64,000 bases of DNA from Hymenobacter properus. Its GTDB lineage: Bacteria > Bacteroidota > Bacteroidia > Cytophagales > Hymenobacteraceae. This document shows, piece after piece, positions 33,992 to 42,605 of the stretch. The notes under the pieces are model-generated. The model searched no databases and had not been told where the DNA came from. It worked only from the letters and a program-made list of their open reading frames with translations. The translations under genes and the position numbers were made by a program. The stretch spans positions 372,001-436,000 of the forward strand of contig NZ_JADQDP010000003.1 in NCBI RefSeq assembly GCF_015694735.1, read 5' to 3'. Each line of letters begins with the position of its first letter. Position 1 is the first letter of the stretch.

Positions 33992-34402
33992 CTATTTCAC
34001 CTTCCCATTAACCGGGGTATATATAACACCTTTGCTTATCACCTCTTTGGAGAAAACATAAGCGTTTGGGTTCAATGGATTAACCGGCTTATGCTTCGAT
34101 TTAGGGGAATGTTTAGCCTCTCTTCTCGCTCTCTTCTCCTTTTTCCTTTGTCCCTTAGGCTTTGCTTGCTCAATAGCCTTCTGCTGCTCATCCTTCCTTC
34201 TAGCTTCTGCTTGCCTTGATGCATAATCTCGTATGCGCAGCACTTCTAACGGCGTTATCTCATCGTCTAGCCTCAAAGAGCTATTGCCTAATAATTCGCA
34301 AATCTTTCGAAACGACAGCTTTGCCTCGTGCTGAATACTCTTGACTTGCATAATGTCGTGTGAGCTAGATTTTGTAGCAGGCAATTTATAAGGCGCTGGC
34401 AT
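33992..34402 (-). CDS. unknown basic protein of the accessory island
   Basis: A 136-residue, strongly basic and AT-rich gene whose product I do not recognise. Residues 15-60 look like a helical N-terminal domain (MQVKSIQHEAKLSFRKICELLGNSSLRLDDEITPLEVLRIRDYA). Residues 65-110 are a highly charged Lys/Arg/Glu stretch (RRKDEQQKAIEQAKPKGQRKKEKRARREAKHS), probably a coiled coil or nucleic-acid-binding tail. It lies just after rloB, but a hairpin terminator at 34405 separates them. Base use is unlike the flanking core genes. ATG at 34402 or 34351. Confidence 0.55.
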   Translation of the reverse strand: MPAPYKLPATKSSSHDIMQVKSIQHEAKLSFRKICELLGNSSLRLDDEITPLEVLRIRDYASRQAEARRKDEQQKAIEQAKPKGQRKKEKRARREAKHSPKSKHKPVNPLNPNAYVFSKEVISKGVIYTPVNGKVK

Positions 34403-34404
34403 TA

Positions 34405-34440
34405 AACAAACCCAGCCGCTCCCGGGGCGGCAGCGGCTGG
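34405..34440 (-). terminator. hairpin terminator after the RloB gene
   Basis: Stem CCAGCCGCT/AGCGGCTGG (34412-34420 with 34432-34440), with TTTGTTTAAT after it on the minus strand. It shares its stem with the SDR terminator at 31.3 kb and resembles the hairpins of the direct repeats around the SUKH gene. Confidence 0.7.
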
Positions 34441-34446
34441 CGAAGC

Positions 34447-35118
34447 TTATGATTTGGCATACACAAGCAATTTCTCAACTAGCAAGTACACCCGCGTACC
34501 AAGAGAAAGTGGCCACCTATGAGCAGGGTTTATGTCTAGTGCGCGCGCGCGTTCAACAGCGTCTTTTATAAATGGTAATAATTTCCCCATATCTGGATTT
34601 GAAGGATTGTAGCCAGTCATCACCAGCCCCACTTCTCTTTTCAATACTGTTCTAGAACTTGAAATCTTCTTATTAAGAAATAATTCCTCTTTCTCTTCTG
34701 TTGAATAGTAGCTATCGACATCCCGCCAATGCAATAGCAACCATAATTCGAAGCAGGGGTTGCTCAGTGCCAAACTATACCCCTTCTGAAAGCATTCTTG
34801 TGCTACCTCACTGATTTGCCCTTCCCCCCAGCTTTGTGCGTCCCGGTCAATGACTAACCATAATTCATCGTCATCATCGAGCGTTAATTGATGCTTTTCT
34901 ACAAACTCATCCATTAACCCAATAATATACTTAGGTGAGCTATTGCTCTCCTCTCTTTCTAAAACTTTAACATGAATACGAGTAGGCTCTCCGTCTAAAT
35001 GTTCTCTCAAACCTAAAAAGTACTCATATTCTGTTTTTTGCCCCTCCGTAACTATGGCAAAAAGCCTTGCATCACGGACTTCTGATGTTCTTGTGTACGG
35101 CCTCCGCTCACGTCCCAT
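34447..35118 (-). CDS. rloB: RloB family protein (AbiL-type effector, TOPRIM-like)
   Basis: A 223-residue protein of the RloB family. Two acidic motifs stand out: VTEGQKTEYEYF with E25 and E30, and WLVIDRDAQSW with D91 and D93. They correspond to the glutamate and DxD motifs of TOPRIM-like nuclease domains. SNPCFELWLLLHW is also typical of RloB. Paired with an AAA ATPase just upstream (12 bp gap), it fits the two-gene AbiL/RloAB defence type, in which the ATPase senses infection and the RloB protein is the toxic effector; that mechanism is inferred. AT-rich compared with flanking core genes, consistent with acquisition. Confidence 0.82.
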   Translation of the reverse strand: MGRERRPYTRTSEVRDARLFAIVTEGQKTEYEYFLGLREHLDGEPTRIHVKVLEREESNSSPKYIIGLMDEFVEKHQLTLDDDDELWLVIDRDAQSWGEGQISEVAQECFQKGYSLALSNPCFELWLLLHWRDVDSYYSTEEKEELFLNKKISSSRTVLKREVGLVMTGYNPSNPDMGKLLPFIKDAVERARALDINPAHRWPLSLGTRVYLLVEKLLVYAKS

Positions 35119-35130
35119 ATACTTGAAAGA

Positions 35131-36516
35131 CTAGCTTTCTATTAGCCCTTGCAGGCCTTCTTGAGAGTGAATAAATGGGATAGCACCGAACCGACCGTTA
35201 AGGTAACCTTTTCGGATATCGGTATCGAAACGTGGTTTGAACTCCTCAAGAGAGTAGAGCATCGAAGATTTATCCTTAGCTTTTTTAACAAACCATACCT
35301 CGTCTTTCCTCAAAATATCTTGGTCTAGAATACCTGATTCGTGAGTTGTGACAATCAACTGGGATTTTGCATTTGGGCTTCTGTTAAAAAAGTTATCAAC
35401 GATAGTCCTAGTTATTATAGGATGCAAGCTCCTGTCTAACTCATCAACAAAAAACACCTTTTCCTCCACACCGAAATCCAATACAGCAGGAATCAAATCC
35501 ATTAGTCTTCGAGTACCATCTGATTCTTCGTTAATCTCAAAATATGATACTGCATCTGAATCCGAGTGCTTATGCTGAGTAACTAGTCTCATCATTTCCC
35601 ATTCGTCTTCTCCAGGACCGTTTTTGCAAAACATGTATCGCTGATTATCCGGTCCGCCAATGAATGCCCTAGCTTTTTTCTCTGTCTTTGTGGCCTCCAG
35701 CAAGTCATCTTTAATATCCGCTGGCATATCAGGTATTTGGTCTATATCTGTTGATACAAGACTTAAACCTGATATTCCTGTGTCAAAGTAACTCAAATAC
35801 TTTGCATAAATATCTGATGTTCTTGCATTGTCTTGAATACGCCCCTCTAGCCCATGAAATATTGATGTCGGTGTGATAATTACAAGTACTTTATCAAACC
35901 AGTTAAGCATTGCAAGAATAGTATCTATACCATCCACATTGCCCTCGACCTTGCGGTCCAATACTTCTGCCAGAAATAATTGGTTTTCTCTAGTGGCTTT
36001 GGCTATAAAGTTTAAAAATTGAGCCTCATCATTATTCTTAAACTTTATATTCTTGAATTCAGTATCAAATTTCTGGGTAGCAGAATTCCACTTTCGCGTA
36101 AAAATTTTGCGTTCTGATTTAGAACTCACTTTGTATAACCATTCCTCTAGAACTCGGCTAGCAGTTACTTCAAATCCATAGGCTAAATGCATGCCTTTAT
36201 GGTTTACCTCAAACTCAATCCTCGTAGCCTGCTTTGGTGTATTTGAATTTAATTTGAAAGGAGCAGTAGGAATGGGAGAATTTGAGCGAGTGCCTCCCGT
36301 CACCAACTTTTTGGCAAACTGTACAGCTTTAACTAGGTTCGATTTACCTGATGCATTAGCTCCATAGATTACTGCTCCCTTCAAGAGGTTGACAGCGCTT
36401 TTACCCTTAAACTTATAAACATGGCTCTCTTGTCTTTGGGTTTTACCGGGAACCATAGAAAGTTCAGCCCTTTCTTTAAAGGACAGAAAATTCTCCACTG
36501 TGAGTCTTACTAGCAT
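35131..36516 (-). CDS. AAA family ATPase (RloA/AbiLi-like, OLD/AAA15 type)
   Basis: A 461-residue SMC-like ATPase. The N-terminus LTVENFLSFKERAELS is the AAA15/OLD start. Walker A GANASGKS is at residues 52-59. Residues 80-330 form a variable lobed region. The signature EESDGTRRLMDLIPAVLD, Walker B VFFVDELDRSLHP and H-loop VTTHES complete the ABC-type ATPase. No TOPRIM domain is present in this gene; the effector is the adjacent RloB protein. Position as first gene of a two-gene unit, AT-rich base use and the neighbouring immunity gene point to an anti-phage (AbiL-like) locus. A dyad symmetric site lies 15 bp upstream of the ATG. Confidence 0.85.
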   Translation of the reverse strand: MLVRLTVENFLSFKERAELSMVPGKTQRQESHVYKFKGKSAVNLLKGAVIYGANASGKSNLVKAVQFAKKLVTGGTRSNSPIPTAPFKLNSNTPKQATRIEFEVNHKGMHLAYGFEVTASRVLEEWLYKVSSKSERKIFTRKWNSATQKFDTEFKNIKFKNNDEAQFLNFIAKATRENQLFLAEVLDRKVEGNVDGIDTILAMLNWFDKVLVIITPTSIFHGLEGRIQDNARTSDIYAKYLSYFDTGISGLSLVSTDIDQIPDMPADIKDDLLEATKTEKKARAFIGGPDNQRYMFCKNGPGEDEWEMMRLVTQHKHSDSDAVSYFEINEESDGTRRLMDLIPAVLDFGVEEKVFFVDELDRSLHPIITRTIVDNFFNRSPNAKSQLIVTTHESGILDQDILRKDEVWFVKKAKDKSSMLYSLEEFKPRFDTDIRKGYLNGRFGAIPFIHSQEGLQGLIES

Positions 36517-36531
36517 CTTATTGGCTTTTTA

Positions 36532-36570
36532 TAGGTGCAAAGAAGAGAAATTTTCTCGACTTGCACCTAT
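36532..36570. promoter_or_regulatory. dyad symmetric site upstream of the RloA-like gene
   Basis: TAGGTGCAA (36532-36540) is mirrored by TTGCACCTA (36562-36570), and an inner GAGAAA/TTTCTC dyad sits at the centre. It lies between the nrdA terminator and the ATPase start codon, the place for an operator controlling the defence pair. Confidence 0.55.
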
Positions 36571-36571
36571 T

Positions 36572-36622
36572 TCAACAAAAAAGAAGGCGGCTAGTTTACA
36601 GCCGCCTTCTTTTTTGTTGAAA
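36572..36622. terminator. bidirectional intrinsic terminator after nrdA
   Basis: A perfect 22-bp stem (36572-36593 with 36601-36622; core AAGGCGGCT/AGCCGCCTT) with a 7-base loop, flanked by A-run and T-run, so it can terminate in both directions. It ends the minus-strand nrdA transcript 8 bp after its stop and shields the ATPase operon. Confidence 0.95.
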
Positions 36623-36630
36623 CACTCTCC

Positions 36631-39012
36631 TTACGACCCGCAGGCCTCGCAGCCTTCCGGGTTATCCAGGGAGCAGGCCATGTCGGACTGGTTTTGCTCC
36701 ACCAGGGCCAGGGGCTCCAGGGTTTCGGCGGCTTGCTTTTCCACCGTGAACTTGATGGCGTCAGCGGCGGCTTTGGTGCGCAGGTAGTACATGCCGGTTT
36801 TCAGGCCGCGCTTCCAGGCGTGGAAGTGCATGCTGGTGAGCTTGCCGAAGTTCACGTTTTGCACGTGCAGGTTCAGGCTCTGGCTCTGGCAGATGTAGGC
36901 CCCGCGGTCGGCGGCCTGGTCGATGATGCGGCGCTGCGAAATCTCCCACACCGTCTTGTACAGGTCCTTGATGTGCTGCGGAATACGCTGGATGTTCTGC
37001 ACCGAGCCGTTGGCCGCGATGATTTCCTGCTTCATCGCGTCGTTCCACAGGCCCAGGGCCACCAGGTCTTTCAGCAGGTGCTTGTTTACCACCATGAATT
37101 CGCCGCTGAGCACGCGCCGCACGTAAATGTTGCTCGTGTAGGGCTCAAACGACTCGTTGTTGCCCAGAATCTGGGCGGTGCTGGCCGTGGGCATGGGCGC
37201 CACCAGCAGCGAGTTGCGGGCGCCGTGCTTCACCACCTCGGCGCGCAGGCTTTCCCAGTCCCAGCGGCCCGAGTCGGGCGTCACGCCCCAGAGGTCGAAC
37301 TGGAACTTGCCCTGGCTCAGGGGCGAGCCGGGGAACGACTCGTAGTGCCCGTCCTTGATGGCCAGGTCCTTCGAGGCCGTCATGGCCGCGAAGTAGATGG
37401 TTTCGAAGATGTCCTTATTCAGGCCCGAGGCTTCGTCGCTCTCGAAGGGCATGCGCAGGGCAATGAACGTGTCGGCCAGGCCCTGCACGCCCAGCCCGAT
37501 GGGGCGGTGGCGGAAGTTCGACTTCTGCGTTTCGGGCACCGGGTAGTAGTTCACGTCAATCACCTTGTTCAGGTTGATTGTCGCTTGATAGGTCACCTCG
37601 TACAGCTTCTGGTGGTCGAAGGTGGTGTTGCCCTGGGCGTCGGTCACCAGGTAGCGGGGCAGCGCCAGCGAAGCCAGGTTGCACACCGCAATTTCGTCGG
37701 CGTCGGTGTACTCAATAATCTCGGTGCACAGGTTCGAGCTCTTAATCGTGCCCAGGTTTTGCTGGTTCGATTTGCCGTTGGCCGCGTCCTTGAACAGCAT
37801 GTAGGGCGTGCCCGTCTCCGTCTGGCTTTCCAGGATGGCAAACCACAGCTCCTGCGCCTTGATGGTGCGGCGGCCGCGGCCCTCGCGCTCGTACTTCATG
37901 TAGAGCTTCTCAAACTCCTCGCCCCAGCTCGTGTCGAGGCCCGGGCACTCGTGGGGGCACATCAGCGTCCAGTCGCCGTTGGCTTCCACGCGCTTCATAA
38001 ACAGGTCAGGCGTCCAGAGGGCGTAAAACAGGTCGCGGGCGCGCATTTCCTCCTTGCCGTGGTTCTTCTTCAGGTCGAGGAACTCGAACACGTCGGCGTG
38101 CCAGGGCTCCAGGTAAATGGCAAAAGCGCCCTTGCGCTTGCCGCCGCCCTGGTCCACGTAGCGGGCCGTGTCGTTGAACACCTTCAGCATGGGCACCAGC
38201 CCGTTCGAGTTGCCGTTCGTGCCCTTGATGTAGGAGCCCGTGGCCCGCACGTTGCTCACCGACAGCCCGATGCCGCCGGCGCTCTGCGAAATCAGCGCGC
38301 AGTTCTTCAGCGTGTCGTAAATGCCGTCGATGGAGTCGTCCTTCATCGTGAGCAGGAAGCAGCTGCTCATCTGCGGCTTCGGCGTGCCGGCGTTGAACAG
38401 CGTGGGCGTAGCGTGGGTAAACCACCGCTCGCTCAGCAGGTTATAAGTCTTGATAACCGAGTCAATGTCGTCCTTGTGGATGCCCACCGACACGCGCATC
38501 AGCATGTGCTGGGGCCGCTCCACCACCTTGCCCTCCAGGCGCAGCAAGTAGCTACGTTCCAGCGTCTTAAATCCGAAGAAGTCGTAGTTGTAGTCCCGGT
38601 CATAGATAATGGCCGAGTCCAGCGTGGCGGCATTCTTATGAATCACCTCCCACACGTCGGTGGCGATGAGCGAGGCGTTGTCGCCATTCTTGGGGTCCTC
38701 GTAGGTGTAGAGCCGCTTCATCGTGCTCGAGAAGGACTTGCTGGTCACCTTGTGCAGGTTGCTCACCGCAATGCGGGCCGCCAGAATGGCGTAATCGGGG
38801 TGGCGGGTGGTGAGCGAGGCAGCCGTCTCAGCGGCCAGGTTATCCAGCTCAATGGTGCTTACGCCATCGTAGATGCCGTCAATCACCTTTTTGGCCACCT
38901 CAATGGGTGAGATGTAGTCCTGGTTCAACCCGTAGCAGAGCTTCTCAATACGGGCAGTCACTTTGTCGAACTTGACGGATTCGCGGCGTCCATCGCGTTT
39001 AATTACTAGCAT
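36631..39012 (-). CDS. nrdA: ribonucleoside-diphosphate reductase subunit alpha (class Ia)
   Basis: Large subunit of class I ribonucleotide reductase, 793 residues, reducing NDPs to dNDPs with the radical supplied by the beta subunit. The N-terminal ATP-cone (residues 1-90, [24 protein letters not shown]) provides dATP feedback. Active-site elements are [12 protein letters not shown], the NLCTEI cysteine/glutamate pair, [23 protein letters not shown] with the radical-transfer tyrosines, and a C-terminal CEAC redox pair. The ATG at 39012 is chosen; the frame is open to 39069. It is unusual that nrdB lies 3.6 kb away behind four other genes, although all run on the same strand. A DnaA-box-like TTTTCCACA lies 190 bp upstream. 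Confidence 0.95.
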   Translation of the reverse strand: MLVIKRDGRRESVKFDKVTARIEKLCYGLNQDYISPIEVAKKVIDGIYDGVSTIELDNLAAETAASLTTRHPDYAILAARIAVSNLHKVTSKSFSSTMKRLYTYEDPKNGDNASLIATDVWEVIHKNAATLDSAIIYDRDYNYDFFGFKTLERSYLLRLEGKVVERPQHMLMRVSVGIHKDDIDSVIKTYNLLSERWFTHATPTLFNAGTPKPQMSSCFLLTMKDDSIDGIYDTLKNCALISQSAGGIGLSVSNVRATGSYIKGTNGNSNGLVPMLKVFNDTARYVDQGGGKRKGAFAIYLEPWHADVFEFLDLKKNHGKEEMRARDLFYALWTPDLFMKRVEANGDWTLMCPHECPGLDTSWGEEFEKLYMKYEREGRGRRTIKAQELWFAILESQTETGTPYMLFKDAANGKSNQQNLGTIKSSNLCTEIIEYTDADEIAVCNLASLALPRYLVTDAQGNTTFDHQKLYEVTYQATINLNKVIDVNYYPVPETQKSNFRHRPIGLGVQGLADTFIALRMPFESDEASGLNKDIFETIYFAAMTASKDLAIKDGHYESFPGSPLSQGKFQFDLWGVTPDSGRWDWESLRAEVVKHGARNSLLVAPMPTASTAQILGNNESFEPYTSNIYVRRVLSGEFMVVNKHLLKDLVALGLWNDAMKQEIIAANGSVQNIQRIPQHIKDLYKTVWEISQRRIIDQAADRGAYICQSQSLNLHVQNVNFGKLTSMHFHAWKRGLKTGMYYLRTKAAADAIKFTVEKQAAETLEPLALVEQNQSDMACSLDNPEGCEACGS

Positions 39013-39426
39013 ACCAGTGGTGTTTGGTTGGGAATTTTTGCTTATATACTGAAGGAGCCGACGCGGCACAGTACCGGCGGCAAGTTGTTGAGGCAGTTGT
39101 GAAAGAGTTGAACCGACGGCTGGGGTATCAACAGCCGGCTCGATATTGAATCCCGGAAATTACCTCCTGTGTTTTCGAAGGGCAAGGAAAAGTTCCGGAA
39201 GTTTTCCACATAGGACCTGAAGGGCGATGCCAGGCCATTTTTTGAAATCCACGACCTGCTTTCTCCTAGAGCCAGCTGTATCCACTTTACCTGAGATATA
39301 CCAATGTTGTAGAGTCTGGCTGCCAGTTTCGGTACGATTCTCCGTCTCGACTATGGGCGCAAACGCAGTCCGGTTTCAGGGGCAAGTCGGGAAATAAAAG
39401 ACGGTACAATGCCACTCGGTTAAGAT
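39013..39426. other. intergenic region upstream of nrdA with a DnaA-box-like site
   Basis: About 410 bp without a supported gene. It contains TTTTCCACA at 39202-39210, the same nonamer seen upstream of nrdB. No clear -33/-7 promoter was identified. The nearest minus-strand gene upstream ends at 39427. Confidence 0.5.
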
Positions 39427-40110
39427 TTATCCCCAGCGTGAGCGAGTCTTTACATCCGCGCAGCAGACATCCAGCAACGGGTCGTGCAGCGGCGGGCGCC
39501 AACCGTCCAGTTCTTCAAACCGGGTATGGTACCGAAAGTGCATCCCCACCACGCGTTCGGCCACGTAGCTGCGCGGTAATTCCCGCGCCAATGCATCAAC
39601 GGTCAGGCTGTTGGCTTGCTCCAAACGGGTTGCGGTTTCTTCAATTTGCCGGTATTGGCGGTAAAACCACCATTGTGCGGGCAGCAGCACAAAGCCCCCT
39701 AGCAGCCCCACTGCCCACGCACCACGGAGCGGGTTCCGCGCCAGCCGCCAGATTATCTGAAGGCCGAAAACAACCGGAACCCATGCCAGCAACGGGAAAA
39801 GCAAGAACCCAATCAGCGTACTGATTAGCATGGTACCCCAGCCCATAAACAGCACGCAATACCCGCAAATGGTTAGCCCAAGGCCCTGCAGAAACACTGC
39901 CGCATAGCGTATCGGCGTTGCAGCGTGGCGCAGCCACGGCCAAGCCAAAAAAGCTCCAAAAGCCAGTACCAACGCGACGGCCGCCCAGGCTACCGGCTGG
40001 CAAAAAACCTGAATGCAATAGTTCGCCGTCCACGCCGCCCCCGCCAACCAAATGTTCAGATAAGGCATGCGCGGCCGCAGCCACTCCCGGAAGCGTCGAA
40101 GCTTTGTCAT
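39427..40110 (-). CDS. hypothetical multi-pass membrane protein
   Basis: A 227-residue membrane protein with about five hydrophobic segments between residues 18 and 150 (e.g. WAAVALVLAFGAFLAWPWL, YAAVFLQGLGLTICGYCVLFMG, MLISTLIGFLLFPLLAWVPVVFG, AVGLLGGFVLLPAQWWF), followed by a soluble C-terminus (RQIEETATRLEQANSLTVDALARELPRSYVAERVVGMHFRYHTRFEELDG...). No family recognised. It is first of a small group of unrelated genes between nrdA and nrdB. Confidence 0.6.
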   Translation of the reverse strand: MTKLRRFREWLRPRMPYLNIWLAGAAWTANYCIQVFCQPVAWAAVALVLAFGAFLAWPWLRHAATPIRYAAVFLQGLGLTICGYCVLFMGWGTMLISTLIGFLLFPLLAWVPVVFGLQIIWRLARNPLRGAWAVGLLGGFVLLPAQWWFYRQYRQIEETATRLEQANSLTVDALARELPRSYVAERVVGMHFRYHTRFEELDGWRPPLHDPLLDVCCADVKTRSRWG

Positions 40111-40132
40111 AGCCTCCGCAACGGCAAGCCGC

Positions 40133-40732
40133 TCAGGTTTCGTATTCCGCCCTCATGCTTGCCTTGGCCTTGCGCTGCCACGCCAGCCCGGCCCACCAGT
40201 GCGCTAGACTCAGCGGCACGAACAGGCCAAAAAACACCGCCGCCGGAATGGGTGGCGCAGCCACGGGCCAGGCCCAGGGCGTCACCCCATCGCGCGCAAT
40301 GTGCGAAGCCAACGAAACCCAGAACAGGTAAAACGGTCCCCAACTCGCGTAGCGGGCGCTCCAACCGCGCAAAGCCAGCGCCACGATGGTGGCTTCCAGC
40401 GTAGCCACCAGCAAGCTGTGCCCCAACGGCCGGCCCGGCAGCGAGAGCATGGCTTTAAATGAAAACGAGCCCGCCGCCACGGCGTGGTCCAAGTCGATGA
40501 GTACGCCCAGCAGCACCGCCAGCAGGGCCACCCGAAAATCGATTACCCGCCGCAGCCACAGGGGCAGCACCAGCAACGCCGATACCAGCCCGTGCACCGC
40601 CGGGTCGGCCAGCCCAATGAGCCAGGGCGTGCGCAGCGTGGGCACCACGTAGGCGTGCCCTATCCACACCAGCGTCCAACCCAGAAGCAACAAGCCGAGG
40701 CAAACCGGATTGCTGGCGTAGGGCTTTTTCAT
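40133..40732 (-). CDS. metal-dependent hydrolase-like membrane protein (YdjM/DUF457-like)
   Basis: A 199-residue membrane protein with several hydrophobic helices. HGLVSALLVLPLWL and LLGVLIDLDHAVAAG, together with GHSLLVATLEATIVALAL and LASHIARDGVTPWAWP, match the layout of the LexA-binding inner-membrane putative hydrolases (YdjM/DUF457), in which His and Asp residues lie in or near the membrane. The DLDH and HIARDG motifs are the best support. Function unknown. The ATG at 40732 is preferred over 40759. Confidence 0.65.
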   Translation of the reverse strand: MKKPYASNPVCLGLLLLGWTLVWIGHAYVVPTLRTPWLIGLADPAVHGLVSALLVLPLWLRRVIDFRVALLAVLLGVLIDLDHAVAAGSFSFKAMLSLPGRPLGHSLLVATLEATIVALALRGWSARYASWGPFYLFWVSLASHIARDGVTPWAWPVAAPPIPAAVFFGLFVPLSLAHWWAGLAWQRKAKASMRAEYET

Positions 40733-40748
40733 GCCCTTAAGGTAGGCG

Positions 40749-41372
40749 CTACTTGGCAATGCTGGCCGTGGCGGCCGTGGTGGGCTGGCAGGTCATTATC
40801 ACGCTCACGTCAATACTCTTGGCGATGTTGTTGCGCACCAGCGCCGGGATTTTAATCTTGTAGTCGGCCGGAGCCACGGCAAATTTCGAAGTCACCACCA
40901 GGTCGTTGTCGCGCAAGTGCAGGGTGCCGGGCACCCGCACCTTGCGCTTCACCCCGTGGATGGTGAGCACGCCCTGCACGTACACCGGCTGCGGGCCGCT
41001 GCGCAGCGTGGCCTCGTCGGGCATGGTCACCAGCGTGCCCGTGAAGCGTGCCCGCGGATACTTCTCGCTCTCGGCGTAGTTCTCGTTGAAGTGCTCCTGC
41101 ATCAGCGTGTTCTTGAACTGAAAGTCGCGCATCAGCATGGAAAAAGCCAACTGCCCGGTGGCCAGCTCAAACACGGCCGCCACCTTCGAGTTCAGCGCCT
41201 CGATGTCTTCGAGCGGGGCCGAAGAGAAGAAGGTGATGAGGCCCGTGGCCGTGGTGTAGCGCGGCAGCTTAGCTGTCGACGCAGTGGGAGCAACAGCTGC
41301 CGGAGCTGTTTGGGCATGAGCGGCAGGCTCGGCAGCCAGCAGCGCAAGCAGAAGTAGTAAACCGTATTTCAT
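40749..41372 (-). CDS. YceI family protein
   Basis: A 207-residue periplasmic lipid-binding-type beta-barrel (polyisoprenoid-binding family). After a signal peptide (MKYGLLLLLALLAAEPAAHAQ) and a short Pro/Ala linker, the YceI pattern is visible: LITFFSSAPLEDIEALNSKVAAVFELATGQLAFSMLMRDFQFKNTLMQEHFNENY (the M-x-x-HFNE motif), then YPRARFTGTL, GVLTIHGVKRKVRVPGTL and DYKIKIPALVRNNIAKSIDV. Family members bind quinone-like or amphiphilic ligands. The ATG at 41372 begins the signal peptide. Confidence 0.9.
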   Translation of the reverse strand: MKYGLLLLLALLAAEPAAHAQTAPAAVAPTASTAKLPRYTTATGLITFFSSAPLEDIEALNSKVAAVFELATGQLAFSMLMRDFQFKNTLMQEHFNENYAESEKYPRARFTGTLVTMPDEATLRSGPQPVYVQGVLTIHGVKRKVRVPGTLHLRDNDLVVTSKFAVAPADYKIKIPALVRNNIAKSIDVSVIMTCQPTTAATASIAK

Positions 41373-41537
41373 GTAAGCAGTAGGGATAAAAGGAATGGTA
41401 ATATGCGGAAGGAAAGCCCGCCGGGCCGTCCGCTTGCCTACTCGGTTTCGAGCAGGCCAGCGTTGCCTGCCGCCCAACTTTTTGGATGGCCGCAATCCTA
41501 CAAAACTACCATTTCTTTCTTCTACTCTCGCAAGTGC

Positions 41538-42467
41538 TTACTTCTGGGGCGGGGCGTAATCCAGCCCGAAGCGCTTGGCGTACACGGCAATGGGCTCCAG
41601 GCCCACGGCGCTTCGGCGCTCGTCCACGTGGGCCTCGTCTTCGATGGGTGAAAACTCCATCTTCTGGGTATCGGGGTTGGTGCGCAGCTGGCTGCCGTAA
41701 ATCTGGGGCTTGCCCTGCCGCACCAGCACCCGGTCTTCCAGCAGGGCCAGGTTGCCTTTGGCCAGCTCGCCCTTGGCGGCGGCTTCGCGCATCATGGGCA
41801 GGTACTTCTGCTGCACCGGTGCGTCGGCGTGCTGAATGACCAGAAATGCCGTGAGGCTGCCCATGCGGCCCACCAGGTTCTTACCGGGCCAGCCGTACTG
41901 GTCAATGATTTCGGTGACGCGCTTGGTGTTGCGCTCGTCAATCGTGCGCATCTCGGCCATCAGAGCGTCCCACTGCGGCGACTTCATGCCGAATTTTTTT
42001 CGCACCGAATCCACCTTGCTGCGCACGCCCTGGTCGGTGGTGTAGATGCCTTCCAGCTCCCGCTTCAGGGGCTGGTTCAGGTTAGCTTCGGTTTTGGCCA
42101 CGGTGGCTTCCAGCTTCTGCAGCATTGGGGCCCAGCGTTTGTCGGAGTGCAGGCCGCGCAGGTCGGCATCCTGCTTCACGTGGGCTGGGTTGTCCCAGCC
42201 GGCCATGGTGGCCCGGTCGAGGTAGGCAAAAGCTTTTTTAGCATCGCCGGCCAGCGCCCAGGAGCAGGCTGCATTGTATAAGTCGGTGCTGGTAGGCTTG
42301 CTGTCTTTGGCCTTGAAGGCTTGGTCGTACAGCTTGGCCGACTCGGTATACTGCTTGGCCGTGTAAGCCGTCATGGCCTGGGCGTTGAGGGCCGCAAAGC
42401 CGGCCTGGGCGCGGGCCAGCGGGCTGAGTAGCAACAGGCAGATAGCGAGTAATAAAGCTTTGGTCAT
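41538..42467 (-). CDS. DUF6624-like TPR-containing secreted protein
   Basis: A 309-residue exported protein (signal peptide ending ARA near residue 20). Residues 25-110 form a TPR-like pair of helices (AYTAKQYTESAKLYDQAFKAKD, DLYNAACSWALAGDAKKAFAYLDRATMAGW). The C-terminal half matches DUF6624: DALMAEMRTIDERNTKRVTEIIDQYGWPGKNLVGRMGSLTAFLVIQHAD and LPMMREAAAKGELAKGNLALLEDRVLVRQGKPQIYGSQL, seen in several Bacteroidota proteins. Function unknown. Transcribed towards nrdA and lies 85 bp after the nrdB terminator. Confidence 0.78.
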   Translation of the reverse strand: MTKALLLAICLLLLSPLARAQAGFAALNAQAMTAYTAKQYTESAKLYDQAFKAKDSKPTSTDLYNAACSWALAGDAKKAFAYLDRATMAGWDNPAHVKQDADLRGLHSDKRWAPMLQKLEATVAKTEANLNQPLKRELEGIYTTDQGVRSKVDSVRKKFGMKSPQWDALMAEMRTIDERNTKRVTEIIDQYGWPGKNLVGRMGSLTAFLVIQHADAPVQQKYLPMMREAAAKGELAKGNLALLEDRVLVRQGKPQIYGSQLRTNPDTQKMEFSPIEDEAHVDERRSAVGLEPIAVYAKRFGLDYAPPQK

Positions 42468-42551
42468 GGCGCAGAAGAAGTGTAAGGTGAGTGTGCCTGC
42501 TAAAGAAAATATTCTGCCGCCCGGGGTTGCTTGCCCGTTGAGAAGCAAGCA

Positions 42552-42584
42552 CAAAAAAGCCCGCAGCGGGCGGCTGCGGGCTTA
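42552..42584 (-). terminator. intrinsic terminator of nrdB
   Basis: Stem AAGCCCGCAG/CTGCGGGCTT (42557-42566 with 42574-42583), followed on the minus strand by TTTTTTGTG. It begins 22 bp beyond the nrdB stop. Confidence 0.9.
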
Positions 42585-42605
42585 TCATATTTGGCCGCGG
42601 GTGGC

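Noticed and set aside
33261..34440. Repeats around the SUKH and RloB genes as integron attC sites
   Set aside because: No integrase gene is present and the repeats lack the R'/R'' core and symmetric attC layout; recombination cassette remains possible but not an integron.
36694..38910. 738-codon open frame on the plus strand within nrdA
   Set aside because: Antisense to conserved nrdA; composition typical of high-GC shadow frames.
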